Positions 1 through 6,096 of a DNA stretch of 8,060 nt are shown piece after piece. Positions within the stretch are counted from its first letter, which is position 1. The number at the start of each line of letters is the position of its first letter. Both the position numbers and the translations under genes were made by a program. Location of the stretch: the NCBI GenBank assembly GCA_002197545.1, contig NFUO01000444.1, positions 1 through 8,060 of the forward strand, in the 5' to 3' direction. The notes under the pieces were generated by a model. It ran no database searches, was not told the origin of the DNA, and worked only from the letters and a program-made list of their open reading frames with translations. This DNA is from Acidobacteria subdivision 2 bacterium RH1 MAG20 (GTDB lineage Bacteria > Acidobacteriota > Terriglobia > Terriglobales > Acidobacteriaceae).

Positions 1-111
1 CATGCTAGCCTCAACCAAGCTCCACCCATCAGCCGAGCAGGCCTCGATGACAACAACCTGTTGAGACACCACATTTAGCCGCTGAGGGAATTTTCGGAAC
101 TTCCTTGGACC

Positions 112-525
112 TTAGCTCAACGTAGTCTGGGCAAACTTCCTTACCATGGCCAGCAGCAACCTCCGGTCGCTCTCGCTCAAATGCGCCGAATATCGCTGCA
201 CTTGCGTAAGAAACCGGATCTCGTCTTCGCCCAGGTTCAGCGACGACATCTCCTTGGCCACGATCTCTTCGGCAAAGAACTCCGAGAGCTGAAGGTCCAG
301 CGCCCGCGCGATCTTTTGCAGCGTCTCCAGCGACGGCACCGTATGCCCGTTCTCCACGCGAGAGAGGTAGCACCGCAACAGTCCGGTGCGCTTCTCGATA
401 TCGCCCTGAGACATTCCTCTCTGCAACCGATAGCCCCGGATCGCTGTTCCAATATTCATCGAAATTGAGAGGGCCTCAACGGACCCGCTCTCCATGTCGC
501 TGGGAATTGTTTGCATGTCAGCCAT
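112..525 (-). CDS. XRE-family helix-turn-helix transcriptional regulator
   Basis: Small cytoplasmic DNA-binding protein, 137 residues from the ATG at 525. A Cro/C1-type helix-turn-helix is clear: an IGTAIRGYRLQRGMSQ stretch, then GDIEKRTGL, then the recognition-helix region LSRVENGHTVPSLETL, ending in IARALDL. The remaining ~60 residues are charged and helical with no recognisable sensor domain. The frame is open up to a TTG at 561, but that TTG lies in a TTGACC that makes a plausible -35 box, so a start at the ATGs at 525, 516, 495 or 459 is more likely; none has a good Shine-Dalgarno. Similar short regulators in this phylum often begin just before the HTH, which would favour 459. It is divergent from the ADOP permease, so it may control that gene or itself; this is inference from position. 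No intrinsic terminator is visible downstream (bases 1-111). Confidence 0.85.
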   Translation of the reverse strand: MADMQTIPSDMESGSVEALSISMNIGTAIRGYRLQRGMSQGDIEKRTGLLRCYLSRVENGHTVPSLETLQKIARALDLQLSEFFAEEIVAKEMSSLNLGEDEIRFLTQVQRYSAHLSESDRRLLLAMVRKFAQTTLS

Positions 526-532
526 TACCCAC

Positions 533-561
533 AAAGTAAATATCTGCAACTTCCGGGTCAA
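533..561 (-). promoter_or_regulatory. candidate promoter of the XRE regulator
   Basis: On the minus strand TTGACC (561-556) is followed after 17 bases by TACTTT (538-533). The -35 matches the consensus at 5 of 6 positions, the -10 at only 3 of 6. Transcription would begin near 526, just ahead of the ATG codons at 525/516/495. It is a weak call on the -10 side, but it explains why the upstream TTG at 561 is probably not the translation start. Confidence 0.3.
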
Positions 562-701
562 TGCCTATCTTTGGCCAACCGTCGATTCCCGTACCTGCCC
601 AGGTTCACCCACAGACATTTACCCGCCAATCCTTAACCCTTACTTGAACTCCATCGCGCCTTTGAACCACAGCCGACATTACCGAATCCGCTACTAACTG
701 A

Positions 702-717
702 GAGATAAACGTATCTC
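702..717. repeat. inverted repeat GAGATA-4-TATCTC (possible operator)
   Basis: Perfect 6-bp arms (702-707 and 712-717) around AACG. Its size and symmetry fit a binding site for a small dimeric HTH regulator such as the divergent XRE protein, but no second copy is seen near either start codon, so the operator role is a guess. Confidence 0.35.
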
Positions 718-729
718 AAATCTGGGTGC

Positions 730-755
730 CCCATGTCCCGATTCTGGGACATGGG
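730..755. repeat. perfect 10-bp inverted repeat (REP-like hairpin)
   Basis: CCCATGTCCC (730-739) and GGGACATGGG (746-755) pair perfectly over a 6-base loop, GATTCT. There is no following T-run on either strand, so it is not a terminator. The leading GGGTGCCCCAT context resembles short dispersed intergenic repeats of acidobacterial genomes (from memory, not checked). Alternatively it is a regulator-binding dyad. Confidence 0.6.
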
Positions 756-913
756 TTTCCACAGAACTCATCGGCTACAAACCTATCAAGCATATGGCTG
801 TGTCCGAAATCGGCCAGAGATGTTCGGAGATGGACAGGAGAGGAGCGCAATTTTATGAGATGACATCGCAATAAAAGGAGATAGCTCATCATCACTTTGG
901 AAGATAACGTGCT

Positions 914-934
914 TTTAGACATTAGACATTAGAC
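914..934. repeat. three tandem 7-bp units, (T/A)TTAGAC
   Basis: TTTAGAC (914-920) is followed directly by ATTAGAC twice (921-927, 928-934). The block ends 32 bases before the permease start codon, where a core promoter or 5' leader would lie. It could be an iterated binding site or a slippage-prone tract affecting promoter spacing. Confidence 0.6.
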
Positions 935-956
935 AGGGGCATGGTGATCGTGCCAT

Positions 957-961
957 AGGAG
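957..961 (+). promoter_or_regulatory. ribosome-binding site of the ADOP permease
   Basis: AGGAG lies 5 bases before the ATG at 967, a well-placed Shine-Dalgarno that fixes the start of the permease. Confidence 0.7.
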
Positions 962-966
962 CCAAG

Positions 967-3396
967 ATGCAGACACTGCTGGGGAACATTCGTTACGGAT
1001 TGCGCCAACTCAAGAACGCTCCCACGTTTACCGCTGTGGGCATGCTGACGCTGGCTCTCGGAGTAGGCGCGAATACGGCAATCTTCAGCGTGATCCAGGC
1101 GGTATTGCTGCATCCGGCGGGCATCTCCGAGCCGGCCCGCGTCGCATCCTTCCATGCCAGCTACACCCAGTTGAATCTGCCCAGCATCGGCGTCTCGGTG
1201 CCCGATTTCAAGGACGCTCAGTCGCTGACCCGCGTCGTCGATTCGGCGGCAATCAGTCAGAACACCAGCTTCAACACCGCCACCAATGGCGGAAGCGAGC
1301 ACATCCAGGCAGCAGCCGTCAGCCGCGACTGGTTCCGCGTCTTTGGGGCGCAACCCATCCTGGGCCGCGTCTTTTCGACCGAGGAGGACCGGAAAGGGGC
1401 AAACTACGTTGCCGTGCTGAGTTACGCGGCATGGCAGCGAATCTTCGGCGGCCAATCCGATGTGATCGGTAAGTCGATGGTAATGAATGGTCAGACCTAT
1501 AGCGTCGTCGGTGTCATGCGCAGCGACTTCGACTGGCCGCGCGGCAGAGACCTCTGGGTCCCGCTCGGCCTCGCGCCCGACGCCTATGCACCGAGCCATC
1601 GCTTCAACGAGATCTATGACAGCGCCGTCCTCCTCAAGCCCGGCATAAGCGTCCAGCAGTTCAACGCGGCGCTCGCGCAGAAGCGCATAGAAGAGATCAG
1701 GCGCGAGGGCGGTGGTTATAACTTTGCCCAAGCCTCCGGCTGGGGAATGTTCGCTCAGCCCTGGACCAAAGACGCCGCAGGCGATCTGCGCAAGCCGTTG
1801 TTCGCCTTGTTCATCGTGGTGGCCGCCATCCTTCTCATCGCCTGCGCCAACGTAGCGGGCCTGCTGCTCGCTCGCACGGCGGGAAGGATGCGCGAGCTTG
1901 CGATCCGCACCGCGCTGGGCGCGTCCATGTTGCAGATCACCTCGCAATTTCTGGTCGAAATCCTGTTGCTGGCGGTGGGAGCGGCGATCATCGCCGTATT
2001 TACCGGCCCACTGATCGGCAGGCTTCTTCTGCTCGTGATCCCAGATCACCTGGCGGACGGCTTCGTCGTCCAGAGCAATCCTCGATTGGTGGCTGTGACC
2101 ATCGGCTTCAGCTTGCTGGCCGCGCTTCTTGCCGGCATCGTTCCTGCGATCCAGATAGCGCGGATGCAGCGCATCGGTGAGTTTGGCAGAAGCGTGACCG
2201 GCAGCGCATCGCGGCAGCGGCTGCGCACCGTACTGGTCAGCACCGAGATTGCGCTCGCCTTTGTCCTCCTCACCGGAACCGGAATGTTTCTCGTCAGCCT
2301 GCGGCATTTGCAGCAGGTCGATCCCGGCTTCCGCTCTCAGGGCGTCCTGACCGGGGCGGTCACGCTCACTGGAGAACAATATCGCGATAACAAGCCGAAG
2401 CAGGCAGCCTTCGTCAACGATGTGCTCTCGCGCATCCAGCAGCAGCCCGGCGTGGCCGTTGCCGCGGCGACATCCTCCGTACCGTTCTCCAACAATGGTG
2501 GATGGTCGGAAACCTTTAACATTCAGAACAAACCTGTTGCAAAGGGGCAGCCTGGCCCTCACGCCGACATGCGGGCAGCGACCGCCGGATATCTCTCCTC
2601 GCTGCAAATCCCATTGATGCAGGGCCGCTGGTTCACCGACAGCGACCGCGCCGAGACCATGCCTGTGGCCGTGATCGACGATGTGCTGGCAAAGGCATAC
2701 TGGCCCGGACAGAATCCAATTGGCAGCTTCGTCCGGTATGACGGGGACACTCCCTGGAAACAGGTCATCGGCGTGGTCGGCCATGTCCACCGCGACTCGC
2801 TCGAGGTGGATGAGAACAAGGGCGTGATCTACGTGCCGCTCGATCAGGAACCGGTCTCGACGGTCGGCTTCGTCGTGCGCACCAAGGGCGACCCACGGGC
2901 ATTTCAAAACTCCCTGGTAAGAGCCGTGCAATCTGTAGACGCGACCGAGGCTATTTACAACGTTCGGACGCTGAGCAGTCTGGTGGGCCAGTCGCTCGGT
3001 GCGCGGCAGTTGCTGGTATGGCTGCTCTCGCTCTTTGGAGGACTGGCGTTGCTGCTGGCCGCCATCGGAATCTACGGTCTGCTGAGCTACACCACCTCGC
3101 AGCGTTCGGCGGAGATTGGCATCCGCATGGCTCTGGGCGCCCAGCGCTGGCAGATCGCCCGCCTGATTGTGAACGAGATGTTGACTATGGTCGGTGCCGG
3201 GCTGGGAGTCGGCGTTGTCGCAGTAGTGCTGATGCAGCGCCTGCTGGCACATGCGTTTGCCGGCGTAGGCGGAGGGGTCCTGCCATCGCTGGCAATAGCG
3301 GCTGCAGGATTGTTAGTAGCGGCAGTGCTGGCGGTAGCTTTACCGGCACGCAAATCCGCCAGCGTCGATCCCGCCGTAGTGCTGCGCGCTGAGTGA
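967..3396 (+). CDS. ADOP-type duplicated orphan ABC transporter permease (MacB/FtsX family)
   Basis: Inner-membrane protein of 809 residues, the usual ~800-residue size of acidobacterial duplicated orphan permeases. It has two MacB-like halves. First half: an N-terminal helix with the hallmark TLALGVGANTAIFSV (about 28-42), an extracytoplasmic MacB periplasmic-core domain (~43-275), and an FtsX-type three-helix block (~278-400) with ELAIRTALGA at 310-319. Second half: a new helix near 421-445, a second core domain, and a second FtsX block (~682-800) with EIGIRMALGA at 716-725, ending in SVDPAVVLRAE. The paired ExxIRxALGA motifs show the internal duplication. MacB relatives couple with an ATPase to drive export or mechanotransmission across the envelope; no ATPase is encoded here, hence 'orphan', and the substrate cannot be told. 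The start is supported by AGGAG at 957-961. It is divergent from an XRE regulator and is apparently monocistronic. A long antisense open frame across it is a composition artefact. Confidence 0.95.
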   Translation: MQTLLGNIRYGLRQLKNAPTFTAVGMLTLALGVGANTAIFSVIQAVLLHPAGISEPARVASFHASYTQLNLPSIGVSVPDFKDAQSLTRVVDSAAISQNTSFNTATNGGSEHIQAAAVSRDWFRVFGAQPILGRVFSTEEDRKGANYVAVLSYAAWQRIFGGQSDVIGKSMVMNGQTYSVVGVMRSDFDWPRGRDLWVPLGLAPDAYAPSHRFNEIYDSAVLLKPGISVQQFNAALAQKRIEEIRREGGGYNFAQASGWGMFAQPWTKDAAGDLRKPLFALFIVVAAILLIACANVAGLLLARTAGRMRELAIRTALGASMLQITSQFLVEILLLAVGAAIIAVFTGPLIGRLLLLVIPDHLADGFVVQSNPRLVAVTIGFSLLAALLAGIVPAIQIARMQRIGEFGRSVTGSASRQRLRTVLVSTEIALAFVLLTGTGMFLVSLRHLQQVDPGFRSQGVLTGAVTLTGEQYRDNKPKQAAFVNDVLSRIQQQPGVAVAAATSSVPFSNNGGWSETFNIQNKPVAKGQPGPHADMRAATAGYLSSLQIPLMQGRWFTDSDRAETMPVAVIDDVLAKAYWPGQNPIGSFVRYDGDTPWKQVIGVVGHVHRDSLEVDENKGVIYVPLDQEPVSTVGFVVRTKGDPRAFQNSLVRAVQSVDATEAIYNVRTLSSLVGQSLGARQLLVWLLSLFGGLALLLAAIGIYGLLSYTTSQRSAEIGIRMALGAQRWQIARLIVNEMLTMVGAGLGVGVVAVVLMQRLLAHAFAGVGGGVLPSLAIAAAGLLVAAVLAVALPARKSASVDPAVVLRAE

Positions 3397-3475
3397 CAAA
3401 CGGTAATCGATAGGATCGAGAGTAAGCGTATTGAGTAAATCCGAATCTCGCTCACAAAACCACCTATCAACACGA

Positions 3476-3559
3476 AGCGCCAACGGCCTCTCTTCCCAAC
3501 GGTGTTCGATACAGAGCGCCCAACGCACTCTCTCCCCCGAGATGGTATCTCGATCCCAA
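3476..3559. repeat. two diverged ~40-bp tandem units
   Basis: Unit 1 (3476-3514) and unit 2 (3515-3558) share the order AGCGCC(C)AACG, CTCTCT, CCC, GGT, TCGAT, and a third AGCGCCAACG begins at 3559. Unit 2 contains a perfect hairpin CGAGAT-GGT-ATCTCG (3538-3552); at the matching place unit 1 has a shorter AAC-GGT-GTT (3498-3506). The GGT loop is kept while the stem bases differ, which suggests the fold rather than the sequence is retained. Confidence 0.55.
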
Positions 3560-3639
3560 GCGCCAACGGCGCGCCTCTATACCAGCCTGGGCCATCGGCC
3601 CAGGTTCAGGAGACCCCCCAACCTAAGGGCTGAAAGCCC
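3560..3639. repeat. triple triloop-hairpin repeat element
   Basis: Three perfect stems, each closed over exactly three bases, follow one another: GCGCC-AAC-GGCGC (3560-3572), CCTGGGCC-ATC-GGCCCAGG (3586-3604) and GGGCT-GAA-AGCCC (3627-3639). No T-run follows, so they are not ordinary terminators. The arrangement resembles dispersed intergenic repeats of acidobacterial genomes (from memory). A REP-like mobile repeat, a transcript-stabilising 3' structure for the permease mRNA, or a small structured RNA are all possible. Confidence 0.7.
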
Positions 3640-3746
3640 GCCCCATACCTGATAGAACTATTTTGTAGATGCTATAGAAAGGGAAAGAACCCCGGTATTT
3701 GTCTTTGCTGGTGCCTGTGCATTGGTCCTCAGCCCAAACAACAACA

Positions 3747-3767
3747 AGCCAATTGATTCAATGGGCT
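3747..3767. promoter_or_regulatory. 21-bp near-palindrome, candidate operator of the esterase gene
   Basis: AGCC-A-ATTGA, a central T at 3757, then TCAAT-G-GGCT: ten-base arms with a single mismatch (A3751 against G3763). It ends 36 bases before the ATG at 3804. Size, symmetry and position fit an operator for a dimeric repressor acting on the esterase gene; no candidate regulator lies beside it. Confidence 0.45.
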
Positions 3768-3803
3768 ACAACTCATCTCAATAGTTATCTAGGACAGCCC
3801 CTA

Positions 3804-5519
3804 ATGAATACACATTCACGCCGTCATAGACCCACGGACCTATTCTCGATCATAGTGACAGGAGTTGTCCTTCTAGCCACATCTCTTGTGTTCTCTTCAA
3901 TTGGCTATGCGCAGCAAGCTGTTCCTGCAAACGCGCATCCAGCTTCACAGACGAGTGTGAGCGCAACGAGCGGCGATGACGTGGATGGCACTGCAGCAGA
4001 ACAATGCACAGCGCTTCAGCATGTTGATTTTTCCGGTATTCAGGATGCTCCAACGCAGATCACGGCAGCGAGGTTGATCGAGCCAAAACGCGATCCGGTC
4101 TATTGCCAGGTGCAGGGATATGTTAGCCCACAGGTCAGATTTGAGATTCGGTTACCAGCGAATCACTGGAACGGAAAGTTCATGGAAACGGGATGTGCCG
4201 CGGCGTGCGGTACGGTCATGATCGATTGGATGTGTCCCAGCCTTCTGCACAAAGGCTACGCATGCATTGCGTCCGATATGGGGCATGAAGGTCGAATTGA
4301 AAATGGACTATGGGCTTACAACAATCTGCAAGCAAACATCGACTTCGGTTATCGTGCTGCACATGTGACGGCGCTTGCCGGCAAAGCTATCACCGAACGC
4401 TTTTACAAAAAAGCGCCCGATAAATCCTATTTCATGGGTTGCTCCACCGGAGGTCGGGAGGGCATGATCGAGGCTCAGCGTTTTCCCTGGGATTTCGATG
4501 GAATCATTGCAGGCGCCCCGGCTTCCGATCAGGCAGGCATTATTATGACCCGGCTTTGGGCGGCTCTCGCGATGAGGGCGAGTGATGGGACGCCCATCCT
4601 AAGTCATGCTGATCTCCAACTTGTGCATAACGCGGTTGTCGCGGCTTGCGACATGAACGATGGTGTCGAAGACGGTCTCATTGGGAATCCTCGCGCTTGC
4701 AACTTCGATACGGAGAAGTTGGTTTGCAAAGGAGATTCAGACACACGATGCTTGTCGAGGCAGCAAGTCAACGCCCTGAAGAAAATATATGGCGGCCCGA
4801 TGACATCAAAAGGGAAGAAAATCTATTCCGATGGCGCATTGATGCCGGGGTCGGAACTTGCCTTTGGCGAATATTATCAATCCGGTCATTTTTCCTCTTT
4901 CGATATTGATTTCCTAAGATATATGGCCTTCATGCCGGCCCCAGGTCCGAATTGGCAACTAAACGACTTGAATTTCGATCACGACTACAAGCGATTTGGA
5001 ATGATGGAGTCTCTCTACTCAGCTAACAATCCTGATCTAAGAACATTCAAAGCTAATGGCGGAAAGCTCATTCTTTACCAAGGCTGGGCTGATGCAGGGG
5101 CTGGGGGAGTTCCGCCATTGAAGACAGTTGACTACTACGAGACTGCCGAGAAAACCATGGGCGGACCCGCTGAGACACAAGATTTCTTCCGCCTATTCAT
5201 GATTCCCGGCATGGGGCACTGTGGAGGAGGGGAAGCCGCCGACCATATTGGCTATGTAAGCTATCTGGACAAATGGGTTGAAAATGGACAAGCCCCCGAC
5301 GTAATCATCGGCGCGCATATCGACACTGATCGACTTGATCGATTTCTAGGTACTCATGATTCGAAGGACCCAAATTTCTCAAGAGAATTAGAACTGTTTC
5401 TCAATGATCCGCGTAACGCCAAATTCACGCGCCCGGTTTATCCCTATCCGATCCAAGCTAAATACAAGGGCACGGGTGATCCCAATAGGGCGGACAGTTT
5501 TGAGCCAGTACATCCGTAA
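3804..5519 (+). CDS. secreted tannase/feruloyl esterase family protein
   Basis: Predicted exported serine esterase of 571 residues that hydrolyses ester bonds of aromatic acids (tannins, feruloyl or related esters); family members include fungal tannases, FaeB-type feruloyl esterases and MHETase. The start at ATG 3804 gives a signal peptide: basic RRHR at 6-9, hydrophobic core ~13-33, likely cleavage after GYA at 36. An AGGA at 3791-3794 precedes it. The family's CS-D-HC arrangement is complete: Cys213-Ser214 in GCSTGG, Asp430 in GWADAG, His472-Cys473 in GHCGGG, so the triad Ser-Asp-His is bridged by a predicted Cys213-Cys473 disulfide. The lid domain carries the calcium-loop pattern DMNDGVEDGLI (283-293). 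Length is normal and the frame intact. It stands alone and its third codon positions are visibly richer in A/T than in the flanking genes, hinting at separate acquisition. The exact substrate cannot be read from sequence. Confidence 0.92.
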   Translation: MNTHSRRHRPTDLFSIIVTGVVLLATSLVFSSIGYAQQAVPANAHPASQTSVSATSGDDVDGTAAEQCTALQHVDFSGIQDAPTQITAARLIEPKRDPVYCQVQGYVSPQVRFEIRLPANHWNGKFMETGCAAACGTVMIDWMCPSLLHKGYACIASDMGHEGRIENGLWAYNNLQANIDFGYRAAHVTALAGKAITERFYKKAPDKSYFMGCSTGGREGMIEAQRFPWDFDGIIAGAPASDQAGIIMTRLWAALAMRASDGTPILSHADLQLVHNAVVAACDMNDGVEDGLIGNPRACNFDTEKLVCKGDSDTRCLSRQQVNALKKIYGGPMTSKGKKIYSDGALMPGSELAFGEYYQSGHFSSFDIDFLRYMAFMPAPGPNWQLNDLNFDHDYKRFGMMESLYSANNPDLRTFKANGGKLILYQGWADAGAGGVPPLKTVDYYETAEKTMGGPAETQDFFRLFMIPGMGHCGGGEAADHIGYVSYLDKWVENGQAPDVIIGAHIDTDRLDRFLGTHDSKDPNFSRELELFLNDPRNAKFTRPVYPYPIQAKYKGTGDPNRADSFEPVHP

Positions 5520-5585
5520 GTGCGCACTGCAATTTCATGAGTACGACATAATTATGAAAGCCTTGCCGGGTCCTATCCTTCGCAG

Positions 5586-5621
5586 CTTCATCGTGAAGGG
5601 TGGGATGTAGCCATCTCCCAC
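5586..5621. repeat. two adjacent hairpins downstream of the esterase gene
   Basis: CTTCA-TCG-TGAAG (5586-5598, three-base loop) is followed at once by GTGGGA and TCCCAC (5600-5605 and 5616-5621) over a 10-base loop. They lie 67 bases after the esterase stop codon. A TTTTT appears only at 5643-5647, too far away for a standard intrinsic terminator, but the stems could still end or protect the esterase transcript. Confidence 0.5.
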
Positions 5622-5645
5622 AGTCGAGAGACCCCGTATTGATTT

Positions 5646-5720
5646 TTGCAGTTGCAGTTGCAGTTGTCGTTGCAGTTGTCGTTGCTGTCGTTTGCCCTTG
5701 CCGTAGTCTTTGCCTTTGCA
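5646..5720. repeat. hexanucleotide tandem repeat, TTGCAG/TTGTCG type
   Basis: TTGCAG x3, TTGTCG, TTGCAG, TTGTCG and TTGCTG run without a break from 5646 to 5687. After a three-base TCG step the register resumes with TTTGCC, CTTGCC, GTAGTC, TTTGCC and TTTGCA to 5720. The left half is near-perfect and the right half decayed, as expected of a slippage-grown microsatellite. Confidence 0.85.
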
Positions 5721-5730
5721 GCTAGGTAGA

Positions 5731-5817
5731 GCGAGGCTTCAGCCTCGCGTCTAAATCACCATCACCGCCGCGAAGCGGCCTCCGCTCTGCCGAAGGCCGG
5801 AGTGAAGCCCGAAGGGC
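5731..5817. repeat. multi-hairpin repeat element with GAA triloops
   Basis: Four stems in 87 bases: GCGAGGC-TTCA-GCCTCGC (5731-5748), GCCGC-GAA-GCGGC (5767-5779), CTCCG(5780-5784)...GCC-GAA-GGC (5789-5797) closed by CGGAG (5798-5802), and GCCC-GAA-GGGC (5807-5817). Three of the four are closed by GAA, and 5770-5776 is GCGAAGC, a heptamer known to form an exceptionally stable DNA mini-hairpin. Not followed by T-runs. Probably a dispersed REP-like element; it shares the GAA triloop design with the element at 3560-3639 but not its sequence. Confidence 0.7.
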
Positions 5818-5979
5818 GAAACGACTGATTTCATTGCTGTTGCTGTTATTTGTTTTCTCAGACTTCAAAAACCCACGCAAAATCATTTGTCAAGCTCTGA
5901 ATCCACCTAGCTAAAACAAAATAAACAAGATAGAGATTGCCGTTTAGTTCCGCTCTATTGGTTACACTAAAGTTAGTAG

Positions 5980-6014
5980 AAAAATAAACAAGGCCCAGCA
6001 ACATCGCTGGGCCT
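5980..6014 (-). terminator. intrinsic terminator of fabG
   Basis: A perfect 9-bp stem, AGGCCCAGC (5991-5999) with GCTGGGCCT (6006-6014), has a 6-base loop. Read on the minus strand it is followed by TGTTTATTTTT (5990-5980), the U-rich tail of a Rho-independent terminator. It sits 80 bases after the fabG stop. The plus strand side has no T-run, so it should not stop esterase transcription efficiently. Confidence 0.85.
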
Positions 6015-6073
6015 AACTCCTTTAGAAAGAAGACTTTGCCTATAAACTATTTGAAATCAAGACTTTACTGAAA

Positions 6074-6096
6074 AGTACCCGGGGGGAGGGGGTACT
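6074..6096. repeat. G-rich inverted repeat overlapping the fabG stop codon
   Basis: AGTACCC (6074-6080) and GGGTACT (6090-6096) pair perfectly around GGGGGGAGG. The right arm includes the first bases of the fabG stop codon (TAG on the minus strand, 6097-6095). The loop's run of G on the plus strand is striking; function unknown. Confidence 0.5.

Larger units (their letters stand above)
562..966. other. divergent intergenic region between regulator and permease
   Basis: About 400 bases with no convincing gene. It holds a GAGATA/TATCTC dyad (702-717), a perfect 10-bp inverted repeat (730-755), a looser TCCGAA-N14-TTCGGA dyad (803-828), and three tandem 7-bp units (914-934). Short open frames here start without ribosome-binding sites and have no recognisable protein character. 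Both neighbouring genes must draw their promoters from this stretch. Confidence 0.6.
3397..3803. other. intergenic region with repeat cluster between permease and esterase
   Basis: No gene is supported in these 407 bases. From left to right: ~80 bases of unremarkable sequence, a degenerate tandem repeat (3476-3559), three triloop hairpins (3560-3639), an A+T-richer stretch with a weak TATAGA (3673-3678) that might be a -10 box, and a near-palindrome (3747-3767) before the esterase start. An open frame continues upstream of the esterase ATG to a TTG at 3699, but its extra 35 residues precede the signal peptide and look untranslated. Confidence 0.6.
5520..6094. other. convergent intergenic region, repeat-rich
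   Basis: No gene is supported between the convergent esterase and fabG. It contains paired hairpins (5586-5621), a hexanucleotide tract (5646-5720), a multi-hairpin GAA-triloop element (5731-5817), an A+T-rich stretch (~5830-5980) with one of two copies of AAAATAAACAAG (5918-5929; the other 5981-5992), the fabG terminator (5980-6014) and a G-rich inverted repeat (6074-6096). Open frames across the hexamer tract give only monotonous repeats such as LQLQLQLSLQ and are not genes. Confidence 0.65.

Noticed and set aside
51..63. CAACA-ACC-TGTTG hairpin as terminator of the XRE gene
   Set aside because: The stem is only 5 bp and A/T-containing, and no T-run follows on the minus strand, so termination is not supported.
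922..3252. 776-codon open frame antisense to the ADOP permease
   Set aside because: Its composition (rich in Ala, Gly, Asp, His, Arg, with no domain-like pattern) is what codon-biased G+C-rich genes give on the opposite strand, while the sense frame has clear MacB/FtsX motifs.
3018..3392. 124-codon open frame inside the 3' part of the permease gene
   Set aside because: It lies in a different frame over conserved FtsX-domain sequence; its Arg/Ala-rich translation is a frame shadow.
3477..3639. CRISPR array
   Set aside because: Only two to three diverged units of ~40 bp with no constant repeat or unique spacers, and no cas genes; the structure is hairpin-based.
3699..3803. Upstream extension of the esterase frame to a TTG at 3699
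   Set aside because: It would place 35 extra residues before a textbook signal peptide and run through the candidate operator at 3747-3767. The ATG at 3804 with AGGA upstream is a better start.
5404..5610. 68-codon frame across the end of the esterase gene
   Set aside because: It overlaps the esterase coding sequence in another frame for more than half its length, has no ribosome-binding site and shows no protein-like pattern.
6030..6066. 8-bp direct repeat AAGACTTT as an insertion footprint
   Set aside because: The copies are only 29 apart in start position with nothing element-like between them, and a repeat of this length in A+T-rich intergenic sequence is easily due to chance.
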